In this document: piece after piece, positions 15,938-25,984 of the stretch | Layout: each line of letters starts with the position of its first letter | How positions within the stretch are numbered: position 1 is the stretch's first letter | From: a virus | Strand: one strand, 5' to 3' | IMG/VR virus record: IMGVR_UViG_3300031841_003798 | Span: 1-64,000 of that record | Length of the DNA: 64,000 bases | Notes under the pieces: generated by a model | Told to the model about the DNA's origin: nothing | Database searches by the model: none | The model's input: the letters and a program-made list of their open reading frames with translations, nothing else | Made by a program: the position numbers and the translations under genes

Positions 15938-16556
15938 TCAAATCGCATTCAACATTGCTGGAGCTGTAGACAAAAACACAGATCCGGTATTTATCAATCG
16001 GATTAAGTTTCAGATTGAATATTTCCGCGCGCTCTTCTTGCGTCGAGATGCTCAGACTAACTTTAATATTCCTGATGCGTTTGTACAGACTAGCACCGTT
16101 GAAATGGAATGGGTAGACGCTGTTGCTGCTTGTGGTGTTAGCCTGCCATGCAAGATTCTTAAGTCAAAAGAAAAGCTATGCACGCCTATCAATTTAAAAG
16201 GGCAAAGTGGTTTTGTCTATGTGGGAGCTCCTGGCGGTGGACAAAGCTACCAGTACGTTGCACCTGAGCAAGTTGTTTATGCCATTACCTCCAAGTGGAC
16301 CAAGGGGCAGCCTAAGTATTTTTTTAAAGATCGCTACCTGTATATCACGGAAGGCGCGCCGATGTGTGTAGAGGTGCGTATGGCATGCGAGTCTCCCGCT
16401 ACTGGAGGCGAAGATGGAGTTGCAAATCTTGGTTGTTTAGATCACGACGCAGAGTATCCTATGACTATGGATATGACGCAACGAGTTACAGAAGCAATTT
16501 TAGGACAGCTGCAAGCTGACATGATGCAGGACAATGACCAAGTTGAAACTGAATGA
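15924..16556 (+). CDS. Ring/connector protein, crAss-like
   Basis: A 210-residue soluble protein. The N-terminus (LNQIAFNIAGAVDKNTDP, then IKFQIEYFRALFLRRD) matches a crAss-like collar/ring protein as I remember it: a helical start with a strongly conserved YFRALFLRRD motif. The middle is beta-rich with several Cys. The start lies inside the holin gene (14-base overlap), so the lysis block has been inserted between the fibre genes and this conserved ring-muzzle block. Likely role: one of the stacked 12-fold rings below the portal. Confidence 0.65.
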   Translation: MATLNQIAFNIAGAVDKNTDPVFINRIKFQIEYFRALFLRRDAQTNFNIPDAFVQTSTVEMEWVDAVAACGVSLPCKILKSKEKLCTPINLKGQSGFVYVGAPGGGQSYQYVAPEQVVYAITSKWTKGQPKYFFKDRYLYITEGAPMCVEVRMACESPATGGEDGVANLGCLDHDAEYPMTMDMTQRVTEAILGQLQADMMQDNDQVETE

Positions 16557-16995
16557 AGATCGGCTAGGAGCTAAAGACATGTACCGGGCATACAAGAAAA
16601 AGAACCCGGATACTGACATGACTTACCCTTTGTACCGAGCTATCCTAGAAAGCTTTAATACTAAGCTGACAGAAAAGATTTTAGCAGGCGCCAAGTTTAA
16701 CCTTGGACACAGGCTTGGAAACATTTACATTAAGAAGATCCGACGTACACCTTCTAGTAAGGTTATAGATTGGAATGAAACCCGTAAAATGTGGGACGAG
16801 CAAGGCTTCAAAGAAGGGTTCGTCTACTACACCGACGAGTATTATTATCGGTGGAACTGGGAGAAAAGGAAGGCACAAGTAAAGAATAAGTCGGTATACA
16901 AGTTTGAGCCTACAGGAGGCAAGCTTGGAATAAAGCGCAAACTGGTGGAACGACTGCGTAGTAATCCGTTCGCCGCAACGAACTACAAGTCATGA
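16534..16995 (+). CDS. Conserved crAss-like virion-module protein
   Basis: A 153-residue basic protein. Features I recall from one of the most conserved crAss-like genes are present in order: MYRAYKKKNPD, then LYRAILESFNTKL, LAGAKFNLGHRLGNIYIKKI, IDWNETRKMW, VYYTDEYYYRWNWEK, KNKSVYKFEPT and KLVERLRSN. It has no signal peptide or membrane segment. It lies between ring-protein genes with overlaps on both sides, and crAss-like genomes keep this order. Function is uncertain: a connector subunit or a DNA-binding assembly factor are both possible. Confidence 0.65.
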   Translation: MTKLKLNEDRLGAKDMYRAYKKKNPDTDMTYPLYRAILESFNTKLTEKILAGAKFNLGHRLGNIYIKKIRRTPSSKVIDWNETRKMWDEQGFKEGFVYYTDEYYYRWNWEKRKAQVKNKSVYKFEPTGGKLGIKRKLVERLRSNPFAATNYKS

Positions 16996-17774
16996 ACTAT
17001 CGCCTTATCTCTACTAAGGAAGTTATTGCTAAAGTCTACCGGGATCTCAAGCCGGCTGATTCGTCATGGACTATGGACGCAGTCGAATGGATTGGAGAGG
17101 CTTTAGATTTCATTGGATATCATGGTATCTTCGATCACAGAAGTAAAGAATTAACCGTTGTCGATCACAAAGCCGAAATTCCTTGCGACTTGTATCAGCT
17201 TATTCAAGTCGAATATGAAGGTACTGGTCTTGTGTATGGGACTGACACTACTGGGTATACTGCAGATACTCGCACTACAAGCGCTGAACCTGCTAACTCT
17301 CAAGTCTATACTGTCGCTGTAGCAGAGTCCAATCCTACTGATGACCACAGTAGTCCTGCGTTTACATTAAAGTTTACAAAAGATCGTAGAGTCGCCAGTG
17401 AGTATTACCTTATCAATGCCGGCTACATTGTTACCAGCTTTGAAGAAGGCACTATTAAACTGCACTATACTGCATACCCTACCGATAACGATGGGTTTCC
17501 GCAGGTGCCCGACAACATTTATGTAAAGCAAGCATTGGAATGGTACATCATTCGACAAATGATGATGGGCGGTTATGTCCATCCTGTCTTCAACTGGCAA
17601 GTAGCGGACGACAAGTGGGGGCACTACTGTGTAGCTGCACAGAACGACCTGAGCTTCCCGAGCATCGACAAGATGGAAACCATGAAGAACATGTTCGTTC
17701 GCATGGTTCCAATGATCAATCGACACTCCGATTTCTTTATTGGGAATGAAACTCAAGAACGTCTTGATCGATGA
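16992..17774 (+). CDS. Ring/connector protein, crAss-like (YRLISTKEVIAKVYRDL type)
   Basis: A 260-residue protein. The first 40 residues, with YRLISTKEVIAKVYRDLKPA and then DAVEWIGEALDFIG, are the diagnostic start of a crAss-like ring protein; the EWIGEALDxIG helix is strongly conserved in the examples I remember. A beta-sandwich region follows (residues 55-150), and a helical C-terminus has YVKQALEWYIIRQMMMGG. No membrane segment. It overlaps the previous gene by 4 bases and the muzzle gene by 4 bases, so ring and muzzle subunits are translated together. Confidence 0.7.
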   Translation: MNYRLISTKEVIAKVYRDLKPADSSWTMDAVEWIGEALDFIGYHGIFDHRSKELTVVDHKAEIPCDLYQLIQVEYEGTGLVYGTDTTGYTADTRTTSAEPANSQVYTVAVAESNPTDDHSSPAFTLKFTKDRRVASEYYLINAGYIVTSFEEGTIKLHYTAYPTDNDGFPQVPDNIYVKQALEWYIIRQMMMGGYVHPVFNWQVADDKWGHYCVAAQNDLSFPSIDKMETMKNMFVRMVPMINRHSDFFIGNETQERLDR

Positions 17775-20700
17775 AGTTTTATAATGGTATGAAGCAAGAT
17801 GCGGCTCGTATTGATCAGCCGCAAGATTCGTATAGGTGGGCACGTAATATCTTATTAGATCACACTACTTTCAGTGTTCGCACTGAAGGAGGTCTAGAAA
17901 ATCTTGGCTCAGGTCGTGATAATGAATACGACTTAAGTACATTTACTACAGTTGAGCTTTGTGGATTTATTGATTTACCACAAGATCAACAGATTGCCGT
18001 ACTCTGGGTAGATGGTACGGATAATCATATTGTACATATTACTGGTAACATTTACCAGCGGATTGCTACTGTGAGTGGAGGTCCTTGGAGGCCGGAGAAT
18101 CCCATTAAAGGTGTAAGCTATGAAAAGCCTAATGGAGATTACGTAGTTGCTTGGACTGACGGGGTAAGTATTCCTGTATACATTATTATGGAAGATCCTG
18201 ATACACAGACTACGGTTACTGTGTATCCCTTGTTTCCAGAAGCTACGTGGCCGAACGTTGTAGCCCGCGATTCACAGTGGGCTCAAGCTGGCAGTATTGC
18301 TACAGGCACGTATACGTTTTTCATTGCATATGAAGTAGATGACAATAACCTTACACCATTTAGCCCAAGCTATGGCGCATTTAAAATTGGTGTAGGTATT
18401 GAGGATCGTCAAGTTAAAGCGCAGATTAAACTGCGTTTTGATGGGCTAGATACTCAGTATGCAAACTACCGTATTTATGTGGCTCACAACCAAAACGAGG
18501 TGGTGAACACATACTATGTTGCTAAACGAAGCACTACCGAATCAAACTTTACATGGTCTGGAGAGATCATTAATACAGACATTTCTATTGATCAGCTGAC
18601 TGTGCCACCCGGCATGTACAGTACGGCAGAAACATTGTCCGTGTTAGATGATCGATTGTACCTAGCTAACGTAAGCAAGCTAACGATTGATGGTCAGGAT
18701 ATTGCGAACAACGTTGTGCTAAAATGGAGCTTTGATTCTAGAGATAGGTACGAGGGAGCGCCTCAATACTTAGACAGCAAAGCATTGTATTGGGCGGGTC
18801 AGTATCGTCAAATTAAAACAGATCTAATTAACGCAGATATGCCTCCTGCCCTGCCGGATCATTACGGCATGAGCATGGGCTTTATGCCAGGCTGTGCCTA
18901 TGTTTTTTACATTGCTTTTTTACTAAAAGATAGTACCTGGACACCAGCGTATCGTATTACGCCTAACTCAGTTAATGCTGATTTAGAAACTAATTTACTG
19001 GGCGGTGACACTCGTTGGAATCGTGTTAATGGTACTGGTAGTGAGTACATGGGAAACCTAGGCAGTATTAGCAATGGAGAAGGAGATATGCTCCATGTAA
19101 TGCCTGATCCTGCACTGATTGGAGAGGCGTGGGGAGCTCAACAAACTGCAGACTATGTATCGACGGTATCTGGTAATTCTAATTCACCTCAAGCTGCATT
19201 TAAGAACAATCGGTTTGCAATGACCGACATTGGAGTTGTTGCTACAAATGTGGTTATCCCTGCTGCAGACCAAGATAATATTGCAGGATACAGCATTTTT
19301 TATAGTAAGGGCAATGCAAACTCTCGTAACGTCATGGCATACTTTCAGCCAGGCGACGCACATTTTCATAGAGTTAACGGAGACGACACCCAGGAGGTAG
19401 TATATCCTACTGATGCTCATGGTTGCTATGATGCATATTTAAACGACTTGCAACCAGTATTAGGTACTTGTCGTTTACGTGCAGTTTATAAACCTCATAC
19501 CAACGGCTCAGCAAACTGGCATGACGTAAGTGGTATGACACAGCCGGTTGGGGCTGTTTCTACATTTGACTTTGAATACCTGCCAGGCAACACTGACGGT
19601 ATTATTTTTTCTACTCGGCATAGAGAAAACAAACTAATTGTACGAGACACTACTCTAGATACAAGCGGCCAGACAGCATATGTACAAGGTGCAGAAACTA
19701 TTAATAGAAATGTTTTAGCCCGTGATACCGATCAAAGTAAGCGTCTCTTTAATAGCACGGTGTCTGGATATGATGCAGTGTATGGAAGTAAAGATGCGTA
19801 TCTAAGTACCTTGGACTCTGGTACATATTTTATGATTGAAAATACCAATCCTAGTAATTGGTACACTGAGTTAGACAACGTAGAGTTAGTTCGTTGTAGC
19901 TTTTTAGAAACTGATTTGTCTAATACAGACATGTCTAAAATCTCGTGGGGCGGCGATGCTGTAGCTCACCCTAACCGTACACGAAATCTTAAGCATATTT
20001 TAGGACACACTCAAACAGGCTCAACCGTAGCTGACTTACCTGAAGATCCAAACAACTGGAGTGGTAACTTTGACTTCAACAACGATTACCGTAAGCCGGT
20101 GTTAGGTGAGTGGGATGGGGGAGAGCCGTTTGATACAGGTACAGATCTTCAGGTAGTCGTAGCAGATAAACGTACGTACATGACATACAGTTATGTGTTG
20201 CAGGCGTTTGAAGACATGGCTGATCCAACGCTACTGTTGGATGAAAACGTAGATATCTATTACGCTACGTGGGTTGCTTATTGGACTGGACCTAACCGCA
20301 CTTTTGCTGGTACTCAATACACAGGTGCCCCTGAAGTATCCAACGGCTTTAATCACCCAGTACACGTATATAAGAAGAACGACTATAAGTCTGCTTTTAC
20401 GTCTGGGCGTAATGAAGAAGTATACTACTACCCCAACCGTATTGTACGTAGCGCAAAACAAAACTATGAGTCAGACACCATTAACTGGAGTCTATTTGCG
20501 CCTCTAGACTATTACGACAATGCACTAAACAAGGGACCTATTCAAAACATTGAGTCTTATGCTGGAGAACTAATCATCCACCATACCGATGGTATTTACA
20601 AGACCATGGGTAAAGAGACTTTAGATACAAGTGCTTTCTCAGTGTTTGTTGGCAGTGGAGATATCTTTCGTGCACCACCTGTAGAGCTAGTGCCAACCGA

Positions 20701-21568
20701 AGAAGGCTACGGAGGTATTCGTAAGCATACCGACACAAGGCTGACTAAAGCTGGTTATGTGTTTGTTGATCCATATACAGGGAGCGTATTCAGGCTAGAC
20801 AATACGTTATCTGATCTAGCATTAAAAGGCATGCGACGGTACTTCCGAGAAGACTTTGCCGGGCTTACACCAAACGGCTACAGTCCGTATGCTGGCATTG
20901 GCTATAGCGTAGGCTATGATCCTGTGTACGATCGCATTTTAGTTACACGTCATAACGGCGCCGGCGTTACAAATTATCAAACCATTAGCTTCAGTCAGAT
21001 GAATGACTGTTGGGCTAGCTTCCATGACTATCGTGTATACGCCTATGGAACGAACCGAGCGGGTGTAACAGTGTTTTCTTCGGATTTACTGCAGTCTATG
21101 AACCCTAACGGTGCTGCTGTCAATGGTGCGTTTATCGAGCCGATTTTTAATGAAGGAGGAAGTATTACTAAAACATTCCAAAACTTCAATTGGGTCACGC
21201 GTCGATACAATGTAGATAACGATGAAGCTATAGGTCAAGAGTTACGCACCTCGTTTGATCAAGCTATCGTATACAACGAACACGGTATTAGTGGCATCGT
21301 AGCACTTGATGGCAACTTACGGTTTGTTGAAGAAGCGTGGAACTTTAACAACTTTAGAAATATGGCCGACACTGCTGCGGCTAATGCTCAATCTTTCTTT
21401 AATAATCAAGGAGGATACATAGCTACAATTAATATAAACAAGCCTTGGTACCAACAACAAAGGATTCGAGGAGGTTTTGCAGGCATACGATTAATCGTTT
21501 TGCCAACCGAAACTGATGTCTTATATTTAAGTGAGGCCTCGGCTAAGTTTCGTGTCTCATACCGCTGA
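17771..21568 (+). CDS. Muzzle-type tail protein, crAss-like
   Basis: A 1265-residue soluble protein directly after the ring genes, the position and size range of the crAss-like muzzle protein that forms the end of the short tail. The N-terminus (MKFYNGMKQDAARIDQPQDS) has the conserved MKxYxGMxxDxxxxxQP start typical of tail stabilisation or muzzle proteins in this group. The body is beta-rich with many Tyr, Asn and Asp, and has propeller-like strands in its first 350 residues. Residues around 1090-1110 (YDRILVTRHNGAG-type) and a W-rich segment recall the stabilisation-protein fold. No signal peptide. Role: tail tip that opens to eject DNA and cargo. Confidence 0.7.
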   Translation: MKFYNGMKQDAARIDQPQDSYRWARNILLDHTTFSVRTEGGLENLGSGRDNEYDLSTFTTVELCGFIDLPQDQQIAVLWVDGTDNHIVHITGNIYQRIATVSGGPWRPENPIKGVSYEKPNGDYVVAWTDGVSIPVYIIMEDPDTQTTVTVYPLFPEATWPNVVARDSQWAQAGSIATGTYTFFIAYEVDDNNLTPFSPSYGAFKIGVGIEDRQVKAQIKLRFDGLDTQYANYRIYVAHNQNEVVNTYYVAKRSTTESNFTWSGEIINTDISIDQLTVPPGMYSTAETLSVLDDRLYLANVSKLTIDGQDIANNVVLKWSFDSRDRYEGAPQYLDSKALYWAGQYRQIKTDLINADMPPALPDHYGMSMGFMPGCAYVFYIAFLLKDSTWTPAYRITPNSVNADLETNLLGGDTRWNRVNGTGSEYMGNLGSISNGEGDMLHVMPDPALIGEAWGAQQTADYVSTVSGNSNSPQAAFKNNRFAMTDIGVVATNVVIPAADQDNIAGYSIFYSKGNANSRNVMAYFQPGDAHFHRVNGDDTQEVVYPTDAHGCYDAYLNDLQPVLGTCRLRAVYKPHTNGSANWHDVSGMTQPVGAVSTFDFEYLPGNTDGIIFSTRHRENKLIVRDTTLDTSGQTAYVQGAETINRNVLARDTDQSKRLFNSTVSGYDAVYGSKDAYLSTLDSGTYFMIENTNPSNWYTELDNVELVRCSFLETDLSNTDMSKISWGGDAVAHPNRTRNLKHILGHTQTGSTVADLPEDPNNWSGNFDFNNDYRKPVLGEWDGGEPFDTGTDLQVVVADKRTYMTYSYVLQAFEDMADPTLLLDENVDIYYATWVAYWTGPNRTFAGTQYTGAPEVSNGFNHPVHVYKKNDYKSAFTSGRNEEVYYYPNRIVRSAKQNYESDTINWSLFAPLDYYDNALNKGPIQNIESYAGELIIHHTDGIYKTMGKETLDTSAFSVFVGSGDIFRAPPVELVPTEEGYGGIRKHTDTRLTKAGYVFVDPYTGSVFRLDNTLSDLALKGMRRYFREDFAGLTPNGYSPYAGIGYSVGYDPVYDRILVTRHNGAGVTNYQTISFSQMNDCWASFHDYRVYAYGTNRAGVTVFSSDLLQSMNPNGAAVNGAFIEPIFNEGGSITKTFQNFNWVTRRYNVDNDEAIGQELRTSFDQAIVYNEHGISGIVALDGNLRFVEEAWNFNNFRNMADTAAANAQSFFNNQGGYIATININKPWYQQQRIRGGFAGIRLIVLPTETDVLYLSEASAKFRVSYR

Positions 21569-21582
21569 TATAAATTTCAGGT

Positions 21583-21729
21583 ATGGGCAGACCTAACCCT
21601 CGACACGGCAAGGGACGCGGGCGTATTAGAACTCACGGTAAGTCTGTTAAACAGGCTAAACAGAAAACTAAGCGTGATACAGAACTTACCGTAACACCCT
21701 GGTTTCCTGAAGATGAGGAAAAAAATTAA
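21583..21729 (+). CDS. Small basic protein (48 aa), possible virion DNA-associated peptide
   Basis: A 48-residue frame in the gap after the muzzle gene. Residues 1-34 are strongly basic with a GKGRGRIRTHGKSVKQAKQK stretch. The end turns acidic (FPEDEEKN). It overlaps the next gene by 17 bases. It resembles the small basic proteins at 880-2239 in composition and may be another nucleic-acid-binding virion peptide, or a precursor for the cargo block. No family recognised. Confidence 0.5.
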   Translation: MGRPNPRHGKGRGRIRTHGKSVKQAKQKTKRDTELTVTPWFPEDEEKN

Positions 21730-23872
21730 AAAATACGGCCCAGGAGGAACTGCTCCTCCCGGTGGTTTTATCGCAACACTTTTAGATAACCTAGGTGCCG
21801 TACCTGTTAATGGCGGAGTTACGGGTAATCACATGCTTAGTGGTACGCTAGACGCAGATTCAATTGCTGCGGCGTCCATAAACCAGTTTGCTAACGCTAA
21901 CATTCCTCCCAACTTAATGGGAGACTATAGACGAGGATCTATTAATGCCGTTATGGAAGGCGGTACTCCCGGGCAGTTCAACTTTATGAATCAGTTTATG
22001 GCAAACAACAATTTGCCTGCTGCTTCTACTCCTCCTTCTATAAATACAGATCCGTTTCAGTTTATGCCGCAAGTCGGACTGCAAAACCAGATGGCTGCAG
22101 ACGATCAAGCGTTACAACTTGCAGGTCCGATTAATACAGCTGGACCTCAAGTGGGAATGCCGGTAAGCTATCGTCAACCTCCTGCTCCTGTAACTGGAAC
22201 ACCCGCAGCCGGATTGCCTGCTAATCAGCCGTTTAATTTTCAGATGCCTAGTCTTCCTGGCGTTACTGCACCTCAAGCAATGCTTAGTGGGCCAGGAGGT
22301 ATTAACCTTAATGCTGTATCTGGATTAGGTATTGCACCTCCTGAAAACCAATCTAATCTTTCTGTATCCGGAGAAACAAGCTTAGCTCGCGGTTTATTAG
22401 ATCAGTTTGGTACACAAGCTGTAGGCGCGTTAGAACAACATGCTAACGTGGTAAATACCCAAGAGTTTGATAATATGGCCGCTGCAGTCAATAAGACTAC
22501 GCGAGCTGCCAACTTATTGAAAAAAGCTGCTGGCAAGAAAGGAGCAGAGGCACTAGCTAAGTTTAATGCAACTGGTGTAGGAAGTAAGCTTGCAGAAGTT
22601 GCAGGTAGTAAGTTTGGTACATTCTTGTCTAGTGGTGCGGGTGCCGCTACTTCTGCTGGTGTCGGACTGTTAGGTAAAAAGATTCAGCAGTGGGATCAAA
22701 AAGATGGTAACTATAGTAAGGCAGGTGCTATGGGAGGCGGTGCATTACAAGGTGCTGCAATTGGATCTGCACTTGGGCCTATCGGTACTGTAGTAGGTGC
22801 AGGTGTTGGTGCTGCAATAGGAGCTGCTCAAAAGAAAAAGTTTGATGCTCAAGCTAGGTACCAAGACGTTGTAGACGGTGCTAATGAAGGCGCTGCAGAA
22901 GCTAGCCAAAGTTTAGCTAAACGCGCTATTCTTAATACCTTCCCTATCGAGGGTATAAAGGAGCAAGTTTACAATTTAGGCGGAGAGACAGAGCCTGAAG
23001 CAATTGCAGGAGCTATGCCAACTGCGTTAGAGCTTGCCGCTGCGCAGCAGATGAATAGAATGGTTGATCCTATGACGGGAAATATGATGAAAGAAAATCA
23101 CCCGTTAGCTGCCGAATACATTGATAACGACTTAATGAATATTGGTCAACGAACGTGGCTCAATAGTCAAACCGAAGCAGATCCTAATTTACGGCCTGCT
23201 TGGAGTGCAGGTGCAGTATCTAATCTTATGCAAACAGCATATCCTGGATTTAAAAATAGCACGGCTCACGCGGGATATATGCAAGATGTCTTGTTTGGCG
23301 ATAACAAAGCTAACTTTACAGGGGGGCGCACAAGTTTAAAAACATCATTTGTGCCAGGTACTGTATTGACTCAAGGACGAGGCTCTAATTCTGATATGAA
23401 TTATCGCCAAATGAAAAAAACAGTAGAGCAGTATGACCCTAATAAATCTACACCCATGCATGGCGATGTAATTATTGGGTCATATGTAAATGATGCTGGT
23501 GAAACTATGTATCAAATACAAGGCGGTAACATGGCTGACACGTTGTATACTAAAGATTTGTCAGCAAAAGAAATTCGTAACAAGTACCCAATGGCATTAA
23601 TGCCGCCTCAAATGAAACACGGCGGTCATACGAATGATCCTGACTATTTAGCAGAAGGAGGTGAAATGATTCAACACGCACCAGGAGATCTGCCCAAAAC
23701 AGATAACAACGGTAGCGTTACTCCTATCACTAAAACTATCGCTCGTATTAATGGCGATAAGCACAGTGCACCTAGCGGAGGTGTAGGTATGGAAGGAAAG
23801 GAATCCGCACGCATTTATTCTGATCAGCTGCATGTACCGGCTGAACTTGTAGCCCAATTATCTAAACTCTAA
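21713..23872 (+). CDS. Cargo/ejection protein with glycine zipper and C-terminal EGGE-type domain
   Basis: A 719-residue protein. The first 220 residues are Pro/Asn/Gln/Met-rich and probably disordered. Around 341-376 a Gly/Ala-rich segment (GAAIGSALGPIGTVVGAGVG) is a glycine-zipper-type membrane-inserting stretch. The last 80 residues (from about 640: YLAEGGEMIQ ... SAPSGGVGMEG ... RIYSDQLHVP) resemble a domain I remember in crAss-like virion proteins with an EGGE...GGI...SDRL pattern. Family knowledge: several large proteins packed in the head are ejected with the genome and may form a conduit through the envelope. It overlaps the virion lysozyme gene by one base (TAATG). Confidence 0.6.
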   Translation: MRKKIKKYGPGGTAPPGGFIATLLDNLGAVPVNGGVTGNHMLSGTLDADSIAAASINQFANANIPPNLMGDYRRGSINAVMEGGTPGQFNFMNQFMANNNLPAASTPPSINTDPFQFMPQVGLQNQMAADDQALQLAGPINTAGPQVGMPVSYRQPPAPVTGTPAAGLPANQPFNFQMPSLPGVTAPQAMLSGPGGINLNAVSGLGIAPPENQSNLSVSGETSLARGLLDQFGTQAVGALEQHANVVNTQEFDNMAAAVNKTTRAANLLKKAAGKKGAEALAKFNATGVGSKLAEVAGSKFGTFLSSGAGAATSAGVGLLGKKIQQWDQKDGNYSKAGAMGGGALQGAAIGSALGPIGTVVGAGVGAAIGAAQKKKFDAQARYQDVVDGANEGAAEASQSLAKRAILNTFPIEGIKEQVYNLGGETEPEAIAGAMPTALELAAAQQMNRMVDPMTGNMMKENHPLAAEYIDNDLMNIGQRTWLNSQTEADPNLRPAWSAGAVSNLMQTAYPGFKNSTAHAGYMQDVLFGDNKANFTGGRTSLKTSFVPGTVLTQGRGSNSDMNYRQMKKTVEQYDPNKSTPMHGDVIIGSYVNDAGETMYQIQGGNMADTLYTKDLSAKEIRNKYPMALMPPQMKHGGHTNDPDYLAEGGEMIQHAPGDLPKTDNNGSVTPITKTIARINGDKHSAPSGGVGMEGKESARIYSDQLHVPAELVAQLSKL

Positions 23873-25977
23873 TGGCTAAGAAAAAAACATACGCTGCAGT
23901 GATGGAGGATATGTCCAAAAAACTGCACACGTATCAAACTCGGTTACAGGAGGCTCAACAGCGCGGAGACACTGTAGGTATGCAAGACTATGGTCGTCGT
24001 ATCCAACGCGTCCAGGCAGGTATGGAAACCTTGTTCAATACGCAAGAGGCAAGCAAACAACCACAGCCCACAATGCAGATGGGATACGGTGGTATTCCCC
24101 AGTACGGTGATGGAACTCCTGAGACTCCGGCTAATCAATGGGATGACAAACAGTATGAGCTTGGGCTTCGTACGTATAATGTTGGAGCTTTAATTAGTTG
24201 GGGCAACCGTCCACAGATTACTACCCCCGATGGCCGGAAGTTTGCTCGATTTGATACGTTGGAAGATGGTTGGAATGCGTTAAACAAACAATTAAAAACT
24301 TACCAGGGAACACGCAAAGACGGAAGGCGTAGTGGTACTGGTATTACAGGAAAGAGCACATTGCGTGAAGCAATGAGTAAATATGCTCCAAAGTTTGAAA
24401 ACGATACAAAAGGATATATCACACGGCTAGTAGATTACTTAAACGCCGGCGGTGAAAACATTACGCCGGATACTCCTATTAGCGAAATTCCTACGGACAA
24501 GTGGGCTAGTGCTATTGCTCTTGTTGAAAGCCCTCAAGGTTATGCTGCACTAGAGCGAGCCAATTTGTTAAACCCTGAAATTCAAGCGGGGTTAGCAAAT
24601 GAAAGCGCTGTAGTTAAAAATCGTAGTACTGCTGCAGCTTTCCAAGAAGCATATCCAGCGGGATTTACTAGTAGTACACAAACTGAGCCTCAACCAGAGC
24701 CAACACGTAGTGGTCCGCGTACTACGCCTAGTCCTGAGCCTGACGTAGCTCCTCGAGCGCAACAGCCTAATCAAGCTCAATTAAATCTGCAGCAACAAGC
24801 TGAGCAAGATGCACGTGATGTAACTAGTACCGCTCCTATTCCTGGACAAAGCGCGTTAGAACGACAGATTGCAGCTAATGCAGAAGCTCAACGCCGCGCA
24901 TTGGAAAATCAAACTCCCGGCGTCTTTAATCCTATTGAACCAGAATACAATCCAGACTTCCGCCCGGGATACGAAGGAAGTTTTGACCCTACTGCTCCCT
25001 TAGATGGAGGGTTTCGTCAAGGTAATCGACAATACTTTCCTCTAGATCCATTAGCAGGGTTGGGTACTAGACCTAGTCCTGAGTTCTTGCGTAATCAAGA
25101 ATTGCAAAGTTTAACCGATGCTGACTTCACATTTGAAGAACCAGTTGATCAAACGCAAACACCAGTTGCTGAAACAAGACAACTTGAAGATCTGGCAGAC
25201 GTAGACTTGACATTCGAAGATCCAGTAGATGAAGGGCCGGAAGGTGCAGCTCGTAATGTAATAGACTATGAAACTCCAGAGGTAGGCACATATGATAATG
25301 CTGTTGCAGGACAAGATCCATTTAGAAGCTACGATGGATCTGCTGAAGCAGTTAGTCAAAATATGTCTAGCCTGTTTGGACAGTTAGTTCCTGAACAAAA
25401 TAAGCTAGCACAATACGCGCAGTTTTTGCCGGACTTGTACGCGGCTTATCAAATGGAGCAAGTAAAAGGTCCTGTCGACATGCCATCACAAACGTTGGCA
25501 CGTATGAATACGGCCCTTAACTACAATCCTATCTATGCCCAAGCGCGTCAACAGTTAACACAAGAGAATTCGATGATTGATCGTAATGTGTCTAACCCTG
25601 TTGTAGCTGCCGCTCTTAAACGAAGCGCTGCTAACCAAGCACAGAGTGTGATGGGACAAACTATGGCTAGTGAGATTGATCAAGAGCGGCAACTAGCTAA
25701 TCAATACGCGCAAAACATTGCGCAAAATAGAAACATTAACGCCCAGATTGCTGCTCAAAATCAACAACGGCAAACCGACTTTCAAAACGAAAAACGTGCC
25801 GCTCGAGCAGACATGTTGCAACAAGCTGGTCTCAGGATGGGACAGATTTACGGAGAGAATCAAAACCGTCAGTTAGATTTACAACGCCTAGGATTGTCTG
25901 CATTACAGTTTGAAGGTGATATGTTAGGACGTATGGGCACTAACTTAGAAGCTATGAAAGCGGCAGGCTTAATCTAA
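23872..25977 (+). CDS. Virion cargo protein with lysozyme-like domain
   Basis: A 701-residue protein. Residues about 98-225 look like the muralytic domain of virion-associated structural lysozymes: YNVGALISWGN, FARFDTLEDGWNALNKQL, then STLREAMSKYAPKFENDTKG and YITRLVDYLN with a following P...IP helix. This is the layout of proteins that act on the glycan strand to let the genome through the peptidoglycan. The catalytic residue is not certain from sequence alone. Residues 260-460 are Pro/Gln/Glu-rich linker with two near-identical blocks (DADFTFEEPVDQ and DVDLTFEDPVDE). The C-terminal 220 residues are Gln/Asn-rich helical. No signal peptide, as expected for a packaged enzyme. It is the only muralytic domain visible in the window. 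Confidence 0.7.
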   Translation: MAKKKTYAAVMEDMSKKLHTYQTRLQEAQQRGDTVGMQDYGRRIQRVQAGMETLFNTQEASKQPQPTMQMGYGGIPQYGDGTPETPANQWDDKQYELGLRTYNVGALISWGNRPQITTPDGRKFARFDTLEDGWNALNKQLKTYQGTRKDGRRSGTGITGKSTLREAMSKYAPKFENDTKGYITRLVDYLNAGGENITPDTPISEIPTDKWASAIALVESPQGYAALERANLLNPEIQAGLANESAVVKNRSTAAAFQEAYPAGFTSSTQTEPQPEPTRSGPRTTPSPEPDVAPRAQQPNQAQLNLQQQAEQDARDVTSTAPIPGQSALERQIAANAEAQRRALENQTPGVFNPIEPEYNPDFRPGYEGSFDPTAPLDGGFRQGNRQYFPLDPLAGLGTRPSPEFLRNQELQSLTDADFTFEEPVDQTQTPVAETRQLEDLADVDLTFEDPVDEGPEGAARNVIDYETPEVGTYDNAVAGQDPFRSYDGSAEAVSQNMSSLFGQLVPEQNKLAQYAQFLPDLYAAYQMEQVKGPVDMPSQTLARMNTALNYNPIYAQARQQLTQENSMIDRNVSNPVVAAALKRSAANQAQSVMGQTMASEIDQERQLANQYAQNIAQNRNINAQIAAQNQQRQTDFQNEKRAARADMLQQAGLRMGQIYGENQNRQLDLQRLGLSALQFEGDMLGRMGTNLEAMKAAGLI

Positions 25978-25984
25978 TTACACT

